NCBI GenBank assembly: GCA_000320545.1 | Contig: ADNK01001576.1 | Location: forward strand, 1 to 55,000 | Reading direction: 5' to 3' | DNA length: 55,000 nt | From: Bigelowiella natans CCMP2755 | Lineage: Eukaryota; Cercozoa; Chlorarachniophyceae | Part shown: piece after piece, positions 18,838 through 30,953 of the stretch | Layout: each line of letters begins with the position of its first letter | How positions within the stretch are numbered: position 1 is the first letter of the stretch | Position numbers and translations under genes: made by a program | Notes under the pieces: generated by a model | Seen by the model: only the letters and a program-made list of their open reading frames with translations | What the model was told of the DNA's origin: nothing | The model's database searches: none

Positions 18838-20008
18838 TCAGTTAAATGACGGCGGCGGTGGCAGCTGCAATTCCATCTTTCTTCGCTTTGGAACGAAATC
18901 ATCGTTCCTATGCAAAACAAATGGTTTATCATCGTCCTCTTCGCCGGCACCTAAGAGTTTAGCTTCACGCCTCCTATCTTCCTCTTGCTCCCTTTTGTTT
19001 TGAGCGCTTCTGTGAGATGGACAGTTGTCACCAAGTCAAGCGAAATCATTAAAGAAAGAAGGAACAATTTGTTCCAGCTATGTTGCGAAATCATGGGCAA
19101 TTTGGAGCACAATGAAATTCCAGGGTTAGATGCGTACATGTCGTATGTATATCGGACAACTGATACAAATCTGTCTTGCTACTTATTAACCGTCAAGTAT
19201 TCGGTGGACTGCTCGTTCTTGTTCTACAATATTTTCTAAGAGCAGGGCTAGCAGAACCAGTTTATGTTGTTGTTAGGATTATTTTGCACTAACTCTTCTT
19301 CGTCCCGTTTGCGCTTCTTCTCTCGTTGGAGACGTTTGTACTCCTCCGACTCGGGATTAAACAAGGGATTTAAGCATTTCTGGAGCCTCTTAAGAATCTT
19401 TAACGCGCTCTATAATGGTAGAGAGTATTGGAAGGGAAGGAAGAGGAAGATATATGCATACTAAATGCCCATAAAATATCGATTTCTCTTTGATGTAATT
19501 TGGAGCACCGAAAATGCCTTCAGAATGCAGTAAGCATATGACATCTTAATGACACGATCCTAAATGATCAATACCTGGTTAAGTTGATTCTTTGTTTCGT
19601 CCTTTCCATAGCCAACTGCAAGGTCTTCCCCCCTTTTTATCTCGACGCCAACTGCATCTATATCCGAAAACAAGAAAGAAGTTTGAACAGCGTTTGTCGA
19701 CTACATTTATACAAGCATATCATACAAGCTAAGCCAAACGGCCAATATAACATAGCTGCACTGTATACATGCTAATAAACGTTTCTCTCGGCGTAACAAC
19801 CATCACCCCCATCTCCATCCTCATCATCGTTATCATCGTTAACACCATCATCATCATCACCAAAACCTACCTAATTGTTTGAGTAGACGCCGACGCTTTT
19901 GCGGCCACGACGATGATGAAGAAGATAGCGATGAAGCAGACGATGTCGTTGCGGAAGGAGGCGAAGGGACGCACGCGTCAATGAGCGCTTCGTCATCCAA
20001 ATGCTCAT
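18838..20008 (-). CDS. Charged, probably nuclear protein, multi-exon (partial reconstruction)
   Basis: Exons 20008-19871, 19657-19575 and 19379-19290 join in phase. A final exon ends at the TGA 18838-18840 with acceptor near 19018, but its phase does not match directly, so one exon between is missing. The order is DEHLDDEALIDAC, a Ser-rich run with KRRRLL, then DAVGVEIKRGEDLAVGYGKD, then FNPESEEYKRLQREKKRKRD, and a C-terminus with KPFVLHRNDDFVPKRRK and a short PPPP tail. Strongly charged, lysine/arginine-rich and predicted helical, like many spliceosome- or chromatin-associated small proteins. I do not recognise the family. The 5' end is upstream of 20008 and was not found. Confidence 0.55.
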
Positions 20009-20389
20009 CTAGCATTGAAAAGAAGAGATAGTAGTGACTTACATGAATATACAAAATATGTAGAATTAATCTCGTTGCTTTTGTCATTTTTCCCTTCAAA
20101 ATTCTTTTTTAATGAAAATCTTTGCAGAGATACCGTCAAAATCTTTGCCGTCAGCACTCCTCTCCTCCCTCATTCTTCGATTTATAATCAGGATGCAAGC
20201 CAGGCCGATCTAATGGCCGACATTAACATCATTTACTGTCTCTCGCTGCCCAAACCCACCACCGCCCCCCTGCCCCGCATTGCCAACAGCACTTTGATAA
20301 AGTAAGACTGCAAGGTAGTGCAGCCGATCGATTCTTCTAGTTGAGAAACTATATTATAATTGAACCAAAATATATACATGTATAGTACA

Positions 20390-20401
20390 AATATATATAT
20401 A

Positions 20402-20440
<39 letters not shown>
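20390..20440. repeat. (TA)n microsatellite
   Basis: About 20 TA units with one TTTA interruption, between the charged-protein gene and cyclin H. Confidence 0.9.
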
Positions 20441-20445
<5 letters not shown>

Positions 20446-20849
20446 TTTATATTTGTATTCCCACGAATATATCCAGATTTGGAGCGAATCATAAACAAAA
20501 ATCACACTTGTGGCTCCTAGCAAAGGCCAACATCGTATGTTGTTAATAAACACCGCCATCATCTATCGGGGTGATACAATGAGATTGGTCACCTGGGAGG
20601 GGGGGAATAGCAAGCTTGCGTCTGCATAATAACTATCGCGAGCCTTTACAAAGAATAACAGGTACAGCTACATGAGTGCATCTATCACCAAGAACGATAA
20701 TGGATGTGCTCACTCTTTTCATCCGCTAGTATTATCTTATCATCATATCATCATCTTCTTCGTTCTCCATCATCGCCAACATCATCATTGGTCATCATTG
20801 GTATCGAGCATCATCACAAACTCTCTACGGTAAGAATGAGCAAAAGCGC

Positions 20850-22433
20850 AATGATAACCAATTGTATAGCTCGCTTCTTCAGCTTATCTGTATACATCTT
20901 CCTCTTACTGCTGGTGTTATTGGCCTCCCCTCTCTTACTGCGGATGCGATTGATGAAACCTTACATGGAATATAAGTCATATCGACACATTGAAATCAAG
21001 ATTATGGTCTTTCCAACAAACAATAGTAGTCATAAACTTTTACAACTGCGCCGTTCTTATTCCTGCTTCCTAGCTTATTGATTCTCTATTTGTGATGAAG
21101 TCTTCCAGCACCTTCTATCGGCCGTTTCGCGTGATAAATCTTCAGATTGAAGGCAAGTCCCTCTAACACATCCATCTGAAATCGCACAAGCAGCAACGAG
21201 TCTCATGGTAATGGCGACTTTAGCATACGGTGAGAAAGTGCAGCAATACAAAAGCAGACAGATCCACGACAGTTGAACAACAAAAAAAAGACATCGAAAT
21301 CTTTTTTGTCTATATATCTCAGTGATAGTCCGCTGCAGAAGCTGGTTTTAGTCGCCACTACAACCTCTAATCGTATAAACTGTCTCGGTTTCATGTTGAA
21401 AAAAGCTGCTAGTTTTCCAGTATCTATCACGCACTCCTCCGCCTGAACATGACGGGGTTGATAGCAATTCATCTTACTGACGATGAAGGTAATACTAGGA
21501 AAGTAGGGAAACCCAACATTACAAAGGATCGGTATTTCGTGACGTATTTTAGTATTAATTTAAGTATTCCCTCGCACACCTGTACGTTCTCTTTGCTCAA
21601 AGCAGGCAATACTACAACTGCAATTTTGAACCCACTTCGACCAATATCACCACAAAAACTAAATTTCTAGTATCATATCATATGATTAACATACTTTGGA
21701 TGCGAGCAAGAATATGGCAGGTAGAATTCTCTCCGGGGATAGATCCATTATCTGGTTGTTAACCCAAAAAAGGAGGATTTACTCAAGCTTTAAGGCACGT
21801 TATGGGGATAGTTTTCTCTCCCCCTTCCATTTCCCAAAATGGTGTAAAACTTTTTATTACAGGGAGGCAGACATTGCCTCTTCACCAACAGAGTCTAAAC
21901 GAGAGTAGATATCGAGTAGCTTTTTTTTCAGCTAGTACCGATTTGCTGATGTAGAAGCGTTTGAAAAAGACCAGTGTCGTTGCGGACATCCGAAAGGGGA
22001 ACTTATAAGCGCTGCACACGGCGTAGATTTGGTTCACGTAGAAGGCCAATAGTTTCGCTTCCTGCTCTATTGTTAAGGCCTTTCGCCTTTTCTTTTTTTT
22101 CTTCTTCTTTCCCTGTGTTTCAGTGTAAGTAGATAAATGCGAAAAATGAAAAATATGCGGAGCGGCTCACGAATTTGGAACGACTGGAATAGCTTTTAAG
22201 TCCGTAACATAATAGAGGTTATCGAAAGACGAAAAAAAAAAAATAAGTGTTACCGCACTATCATCTTCTGTCTTGACCACAATCGCTTGTTGTTTCTTCG
22301 CTTGTGCATTTTCCTGTTTCACCCTTTCAACCGAGGCTTGGTTTAGAGACTGACGCTTCTTCAGCAGTTCAGCTGGGGAGAAGATCCAGTGTTTGAAGTG
22401 TGTGGAGGATTCAGTTAGGACCGCGCCTTGCAT
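20850..22433 (-). CDS. CCNH: Cyclin H (CDK-activating kinase / TFIIH subunit)
   Basis: Exons 22433-22254, 22112-21939, 21751-21695, 21442-21365 and 21175-21112 join in matching phase. The start MQGAVLTESS, then HWIFSPAEL, is the classic cyclin H N-terminal signature; ALTIEQEAKLLAFYV, FKRFYISKS, ILPAIFLLASK, FIRLEMDVLEGLAFNLKI and YHAKRPIEG follow the first cyclin box and the start of the second fold in the right order. Cyclin H binds CDK7 and activates it for CDK and RNA polymerase II CTD phosphorylation. A lysine run sits between exons 1 and 2 of the protein. The C-terminal exons below 21112, perhaps to about 20850, were not resolved, so the lower boundary is approximate. Confidence 0.85.
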
Positions 22434-22439
22434 AATCTC

Positions 22440-23010
22440 TTACGGCAGCAGCCTGGGGGAGAGTCCTCCTTATCCCCCCTTTCTCTGCCTGCGCTAGAGC
22501 TATGAGTTAAAAAGGAGGGGCGGGTGATCACTTCTCCCTCGGAATTCTAAAATTATTGTTGTTATTGTTGTGGTAAAAATAAGACCCGCGCTCGTTTATC
22601 TGCTGGAAACAAACCTACTTGCAACAGATCTGCAGTTGGAAAATTAGTTACGCCAAAAAGTAGCTATTATTTGAGGCTAGTTTTCCATCGGCATATAGAT
22701 CTATGTGGCATGTCTTTTCAGACGACGTTGTGCAGGTTAGAAATCTCGTCGATCCCAGTGGGAAGTATCCGAACAGGGAAAACTCGGAAACAAACGAACC
22801 GACGGCGGAAATCCTTGTCGCTCTTGAAAGAACTCGAGCATGTTCACCATTTCCCCCGCTTTTTTCGCTGTCGCTAACAAGAAGTGGCATGGCCTTTCAC
22901 ATCACAGTTCCGAGATAGATATTTCTCCCCCCCCGTACTCTCGGGTCTATATCAGCTTTCAGAACAACGATTAGAATGATGAGAAGGTTTACAATCGCTT
23001 TGAGACAAAG
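22440..23010. other. Divergent spacer between cyclin H and macroglobulin
   Basis: Probably holds both promoters. An open stretch at 22703-22918 on the plus strand has no recognisable content. No TATA-like motif stands out. Confidence 0.45.
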
Positions 23011-25195
23011 ATGCCCGCTTCTGCACATGTTCATATTGTCAATGGGTAAAAATGATGATTCGATTAAAAACGTTAATCCTGCAGATTGCCAGCATTCGGT
23101 AGCCACAATGTGACACGTACCCAAGAATCGGTATGTCTCCTTCATACTCTTAAATTTCCATACATGCCATTTCCACCACTCACACATGATTTGAATATCA
23201 AATGCGTTGTTCGGCCAATTAGCGATTCCAGTTGAATCTTGGAGAGGTAGATGAAATGGCCGTCCTAGCTGTTGACGAATGGATTCAAATCGACGACAAA
23301 AAGGATGATAAGGCCCCGAAGGAAGAAACCAAAGTGGAGGGTATCAGTGGAGGATCTGACCTCATCAAGAAGCTACTCAACAAAGCTGCTCCAATCAAGG
23401 CAGAGGCAGAAGACGAAAAGGAGTTTTTTAAGCGAGAAATGTCGATAAAGCCCCCCCTTCCCGGAAAGATCACCAACGTCCCATTTCCCGGAAAGCAGGA
23501 GGAGAGAAAGCAGCTAAGCTTTGATCCCAAGGATATTAATGTGGAAGAGGTTGCGGAGAATCTAAATGTTACACGTTATTTCCCCGAAGGCGAGGTAGGA
23601 TACAGCTGCTCTCGCCTCAAGATCGCTTTTGACCAACCGATGGTGTCCGTTGGCACTGTGACAGATGTCGCCGCGCAATTTGCGAAGATGGGAATCAATA
23701 TCTCGCCTGAGGCAAAAGGTAATTGGCAGTGGTCAGGGACCAAACTCTGCCAGTTCATGGCCCAGCACAGATTTCGATATTCCACCGAGTACAAGGTTAC
23801 CATCCCAAAGGGACTCAAATCCGCTCTTGGGGGGGTACTGGAAGAGGAGAAAAGCTTCGTTTTCAAGACGCCCACACTGAGTTTCAGCAGTTTCTCGAGT
23901 TTTCCACACATGGACCTCAGCCCTGTTTTGTGCTGCACGTTCAATCAGGATGTGAGGAAGGAGGAGCTTTGCAAGGCCTTGAAAGTAGTTGGTACGAGTG
24001 CGACTCCGATCTTCCTCACCCCTGATGCCAAGGGGAATCTGGACGATAATGATGCTGGCCCTCTCACTGATGAGCAGAAACGGCATGTGAAGCGATGGTG
24101 GAAGGCGCAGGGGGAGATGCGCCAGCCTCGCAGTATCTGCCTGAGGTTTTCCGAGCCCTTACAGAAAGACACGAAACACAAAGTCAAAATACCTGCGGGA
24201 TCGGTGCTAGGAGAAGGCGAGAGGCCATGTGGCAGCGCTGTTGAGCGAAACTTTGAAACGTACCCCCCGAATTGTATTTCGCGACACCATCCGGCTCGGA
24301 GTTCTAGGAGTTCTTGCAATCCTGGGACGACGCTGACGATCTGCTTCAAAAACGCAATCAACCGCAGGGCGGTGAGGAAGGAGGACTTCAAGATCTCTCC
24401 GCCTGTTTCGGGGGTAAGTACACAAGCATACGTATCGATGACATTGCACTGGATTCCCTCTGTATGCCCCAATATACTGCACCTTGTATATGCTCCCCCT
24501 CCCCCCCCTCCTCCTTCCTCCTCCTCTCCTCCCCCTACCTGCCTGATTACCTATTGGGCTGCTCCTTATCATCTACAGATGAAGATCCGAGTGAATGGAA
24601 CAAACGTTGCAATAGACCATGATGACCTGGAGATTGGCACAGAGTACAAAGTCACCGTAAACCCGGAGATCATCGACAGATGGGGCCAAACCCTGAGCGG
24701 GGACAATACCGTAACGTTCAAAAAGGTCACGCAGCGAGAGGACCGCAAGTGGGGAGACCTCGGCGGGGAAAGCGGGGTCAGAATCACCCTTGACCCATTC
24801 TGCGAAAAGCCAGAGTACCTCGTGCGAGTGACCAACTACGAGGAGCTTCAAGTCACTGCCTACCGCGTGAGCCCTGCCGATTTTATGAACCGGGACCTAT
24901 TCAACTCTTGGAAGATAGCCAGGCAGGGCAAGGGCGAATGGCCTCTCCCGGTCATTAAGAAAGAGACTCTCGCGGTGGAAGCTACCACGCGCGCTGAGTG
25001 CCGGGGAAAACCACAGCCGTTTCGAATCCCAGTACACCGCTATCTTGAGCAGAAGGACCACAATGGGCATGTGCTGCTAGTTGTTGAACCAACGAAGAAA
25101 GCGTTTCTTAACAACTCATCGCCGCCATCAGGAGTCGTCAGTGCGGTTGCTGACATGTTCCGCAACAGGTGGGGGCAGGACACTGGAAGCCTGTG

Positions 25196-25265
<70 letters not shown>

Positions 25266-25986
25266 AAAATACAACACATAACATGGTGTAGGTGATATAC
25301 TGTTTGTACGTTATTCATCTTTACACTTGATAAATTATTTGGTTGAGTTTCAAATCCTTGTCCACCACCATCATTATCATCATTATTATCTTCATCATCG
25401 CCACCATCATCATCACCGCCATCGGTATTCCACGATGATGACTCTTCGGCCAACCGCATCAGATACAAGAAAGAGCGCCCGCTGTGTGTGGTGTGGCTCG
25501 AGCGCACTCAGCTAGGCCTGGACCTTATTTCCAGCGGCAGAGAAGAAGACAAAAAATACATCGCCTGGGTGACTGATCTTCGCACAGGCAAACCTGTCAA
25601 AGGAGCGAAAATAAAGCCACTTCCAGCGCGAGGGGAGACCGCGAAAGCCCTGGGTACTCGCGAATTAACCACTGATGCTAACGGACTTGTCACCGTCCCC
25701 CCCTCCATTACCAACTTCAAGGGGCTCGTCACCGCCACCCTTGGGGACGATACCACGTTCCTGAATGAGGACTTTAGCTTTCACAGCCATGCAAGAAAGA
25801 TATGGAACGTTTTCAATGACCGTGGGATGTACAAGCCGAATGAAGAGGTCTCCATCAAGGGCTATGCGCGTGAGCTGCAGACGCAGGGTGACGCCCTGGT
25901 ACCCAAGTTTCCGAAGATCGCGGGCAATGGCACCGCACCCGAGTTGGACATCTCCGTTTATGACCCTAGAGGTGATGAGTGTGCAA

Positions 25987-26029
<43 letters not shown>

Positions 26030-26187
26030 GTGTGTGTGTGTATTTTATTTATGGCGAGACGGGGAATGAGGCGAAGAGGGAGGACAACGGGGGATGGTTA
26101 AGTGTACTTTGATTGTATGTGCGTGCGTGCGTGTGTGTGAGTGTGTGAAATTGAAAGTGAAAGGAAAGTGAAAGGGTAAGAGTTCGC

Positions 26188-26228
<41 letters not shown>

Positions 26229-26612
26229 AAGCAACTGAGCTATTGACATGATACCCCAAAATCTATGGTAAATGACCCTCAGGCATGCAGATCGAGTCGC
26301 TCACTCAAAAAGCCAAGCTGAACGCGTACGGTGCATTCCACTTCACTTTGAAGCTGCCGGACAACATCAATACTGGGAGGGTGATGGTGAGGCTAAACAT
26401 AGCCAAATGGGGGAGTTCCAGCCATTCCTTCACCGTGGAAGAATTTCGCCGGCCAGAGTATCTCATCCCCTCTCCCCCCCCCCCCCCTTCCCTTGCATTC
26501 CTTTCTCTCCCATAGCCTCCTGCTTTCCGACTTTCCCAAATTCTCCGTGCTTCTGTTGTAGAGACTCCCTAAATTGTCCTTTTTTTTTCCCCTGGCGATG
26601 GTGTTACTACTT

Positions 26613-26653
<41 letters not shown>

Positions 26654-27258
26654 ACAATTTCTCCAGATACGACGTGAGCGCGCGTCATCGGCCTGGTGGG
26701 AAGAACTACCACTATGCTAATCCTCTTGAGGCAGATTGGACACAGCTCAAGAGCTCCCAGGACGAGACCACCGAGAAGGCCATATCCAACTGCTTAGAAA
26801 CGCTTTCCGTGGTAGCGGAAAGGGAGAGGCAGCAAAGGGCTGGGGCACTTGAGGAGCAGCTCTTTTCTGCGCGCAGAAAGGGAGACAAGGCGCTGCTTGA
26901 AAGCGCCACCGCTAAGATCGCCAAACATAAGGCAGAGGCGGCGAAGGAATTGAAGGCGGAGGAAAAGGCCGAGGAGAAACGTCTGCGCACACGAGTACAG
27001 TTGATGAGGACAAATCCGGACTTCAAGTTCCAAAAGGCGCAGAGTGAGCCTTGTGTCATCGCATCGGTCAGTGCGAACTACTTCGCGGGGGGGGGGCTCT
27101 CAGACGCTCAAGTCAACTGGCGCGTAACGGCTACAACTGCGAGCTACACCCCGCCAAACTGCATTGGGTAGGAAGCTCTTCGTTCTAACCGGAAGTGGAT
27201 TTCGGTGTTTATTCGTGCACTACATTCCGCCGATAGAGAGAACCAGAGAGATCCAATA

Positions 27259-27290
<32 letters not shown>

Positions 27291-29575
27291 CGTGTGCGTG
27301 TGCGTGTGCATGTTGTCCCCTTGTCCCGTGTATAGAATCAAGTTCCATCTTCCATTGCGCACAAATGACCTCCTCCTCCTCCTCCTGTTGAAGGTACACA
27401 TTCGGTAAGCAGTCAAAATGGTGGTGGCAGGACATCTACGTAGGAGGGGGTGGCGACAATTTCAACTGCGTTGGCAACTTCTCTGGAAAGACCGACGCTA
27501 AAGGTGAGAGGGACATCGATAGCATATGATGATGAGGAGGAAAGAGACTTCCAAACGACTGCAGAGTAGAGAGAGGACGTTGCTGTTCGCACGATTCACA
27601 GCGTTTTACTACCTTTGCGGGGAGGAGAAAGAACATCAATGCGCACACGCAAAACACCCCATCCCCTCCCGTCTCCCCCCCCCCTCCACTAATGTTTTTT
27701 GGTGCAGGCGCACACGAGGTGTCAATTCGATGGAGCGGTTTGCGAGACGACAGTTGCAGCCCTCTCAACGTTACGGCGGATGCTAATGTTATGGATATCA
27801 ACAACCAAATGCGAAGTGCATCGACGTCCTTCTTAATCCATCCGTGCCGCTATTACGTCGGCTTTAAGCTCGAAAAGCCTACTGGAGAGGTCTTCTTGTG
27901 CTAGAATGATGAGAGCGTGTTCAACACCGTTTTTTTTTTATCTTGACCCGTGCCATCATCTTCAGCCATCGTCTTCGTTATTGTCCCCCCCCCCCCCCCC
28001 CCCCCCTTCCTCCCCGCCCTCTCCGCGCTCACGTTGAGAAATGCAAAATGAAATGCAACGACAGGCCGGCAAAGCGATTAAGGTCGGCGTCATCGTTGTA
28101 GACCCCAGCGGGAAGCAGGTAGAGGGGGTCAAGGCCGAGGTCACGCTTAGCGGTCACCGCGATGTACGAATGGAAGATGACCAGGGGCTGATGGTGAGCA
28201 AAACATTGCACGCCTTCGATGCCACATCGGTGGTCTCCAAGGCTGGGGAAGGGGGGGGGGAGGAAAAGGAGAACAAGGCAGAGAAGAAACAAACGGTTAT
28301 TGCCACGCTCGTCCCTCCAATGGGTGGAAGCTACAATCTCACTGTCCGCGTCTATGATGAATTTGGAGGGTAATAATAGCGATGGTGTCAGCCGTAGGAG
28401 GAGATTAGTAGCAGCAGCAGTAGCAGTAGCGAGAAGGCGTTATGTACGAAATCGCCAGCGCGATGCGTTTGGAGGAGAAGGAAGCCGAGTCGTCATCAGT
28501 GTCTTTGCTTTCTTTTTCATCTTGTAGTTGTTTGATAGAATGAAGGCAAATGATTACTCTATGTATTGTCATCCGTTCAACGATTCGGTGGCAGTAAGCA
28601 ATACGTCACGGCAATATACGATATATTCTGCCCCCTCTTCCCCCTAACCCCCCCCCCCCCCCGCAGATGGCACGAATCTAAGAGTGCGACCCTGTACGTC
28701 TCCGACCCTGCACAGCCTGATGGAGGATCAGTATCCTACGATCAGTTAAGGATGTGGCGTGTACCGCAAGAGGCTCTCACCCTCATCCCGGATAAGAAAG
28801 AATATGAGGTAATTGCAACTTCCAGGAACAAAAGGGGGGGGGCTGGGGGGGGGGGGGGGTGCAAGGTAAGGCTAGGGAGAGATTTTTATTTTTCAATTTT
28901 TGTGTTTTGCTTGCGAGATGAGAGAGAGGGTTGTTCACGGGGGAAAACAGCACCGATCAATGCTGCTATATTTAAGAGACAGCAGCTCTTTCAACATCAA
29001 CATGATCACGCTGCCCGGAATCACCAAGAGCAGTAAAGAAGCTATAGCCGCCACTCGTCTCCCCAATTTTTCGCACTCTGTGAAACGATGCGGTGTTTGT
29101 TTTTCAGATCGAAGAGACCGCCTCGATCATGATCCGTTCCCCCTTTTCTCCCGCCGAAGGGATTTTGTATATCAAGTGCGACGGGATGGCTGCATCGGTT
29201 AAGGAGGAGGGGGGAGGGGGAGAGGCGAAGGAGAGTAGTTCGTCAGTTATTCCTTTCTCTATTGAAAAGGGAAAAGACAGTGTGGAGGTGCGGCTCAAAA
29301 TTCGTAAAGAATGGCTTCCAATCGCGACGCTTAAGGCTATTATCTCCGGCGCGCACAAGCGAGAGGCATCATTCAATCCCTCCCTCCCTGGGGATGGGAA
29401 AGATTGCGATGATGACGACGCAAAAGGCAACGCCCAGCTGCGGCCTGCTTACGCTTCGGGGCAGATATCAGTCGAAATATCACGAAACTGCTACAAGCTC
29501 GACGTTGATGTTGTGCCAGCCAAGCATACAGATGAGGTCTTTCTATTGTCTTCTCACATCCATTTTCCCCTCTCG

Positions 29576-29634
<59 letters not shown>

Positions 29635-30103
29635 TGTGTGCGTGTATGTATGTTGTATGTGATTCTATGATTTAAAAATTTATCATTAATTCGCCGCGAA
29701 ACCGTTCTCTACTACTGCTACGACAACATACAACAGATCGCTCCAGGGAAAACTATACACAGTACCGTCACTGTCAAAGACTATGCGGGTACTAATCTGA
29801 TATGAGCGGTGTTGTAAAAATAAGAATATCTTCTCAAACGTGGCGGCACGCATCGTCATTTCGCGCAGCGGCTCGGGCTCGATGCGGAGCCAAAATCATC
29901 GATGTTAATCGGAATAATAGTTACAATGATCACATCAACAAGCTCCCTCCGCATGTACAGTACCAACGATGCGACCAGCCACTTCCACAACGTTATTCTT
30001 CCTTTTAATTCGGAAATGAATATAGCCCTCTCGCCCCTCCCCCTTTTGCCCCTTGATGGCCATTCTCCTATCGAAATCATGAGAACACATACACACGGCT
30101 TAC

Positions 30104-30143
<40 letters not shown>

Positions 30144-30914
30144 GCAATCCTGTCCCGAACGCTGAGGTGTGCCTGGTCATGGTGGACGAGGCTGTTCTCT
30201 CCCTCAGCGGACACACAATCACCAGCATGCTCCGGCCAATGTACGCGTATCGCACCAGCCATTCTTCAACGTTAAAACGATCACGCGAGGGCCTCTATCT
30301 CCTACCGCTCCCAGAGGCGAAGGCAGTTCAAGAACCTCCTGAGGAAATGGCTGTTGATGCCTTTGGCAATGTGGAGATGGCTATGGCTCCTATGAAGATG
30401 ATGAGTCGTGCCATGCCGATGAGGTGTGCAGCTGCGGCGCCCAGGCGTCGATCGCGCGGGCGCGCCCAGAAGATGAAAAAACGGAAGAAAAACAATGCGA
30501 AGAAAGAGGCGGAAAGAATGAGCATTGAAAGCGACAGTGACAGTGATGGTGGAGAAGATGACTTCGGCCTGGACGATGATGGCAAAATCGCAGTGCGCAA
30601 GAACTTCAACCCCTTGGCGGCGTTTCTACCTTCCGTGATGACGGATGAGAAGGGAATGGCGGCCGATTTGGAGGTCAGCCTTCCCGACAATCTTACGAGC
30701 TATCGAGTGTGGGCTGTGGTGGCAACTGAGTCGCAGTATGGCTTGGCCGAAGCATCGATCGCAGTGTCTCTCCCCCTCATGGTAGTAATGTCGATGCAAT
30801 GCTGCTTCATCAATCCACATACGGCGTATTTCCATGCAACAGTAGCACTTTTTCCATTAAATAGCGCCTAATTCTCGTCTATTCTATTAATCTAGAAACA
30901 CACGCGCGCGCGCG

Positions 30915-30953
<39 letters not shown>

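Noticed and set aside
22703-22918. Possible extra 5' exon of the macroglobulin gene
   Set aside because: There is no donor in the right phase and no signal-peptide-like sequence; the exons at 23011 and 23085 fit better.
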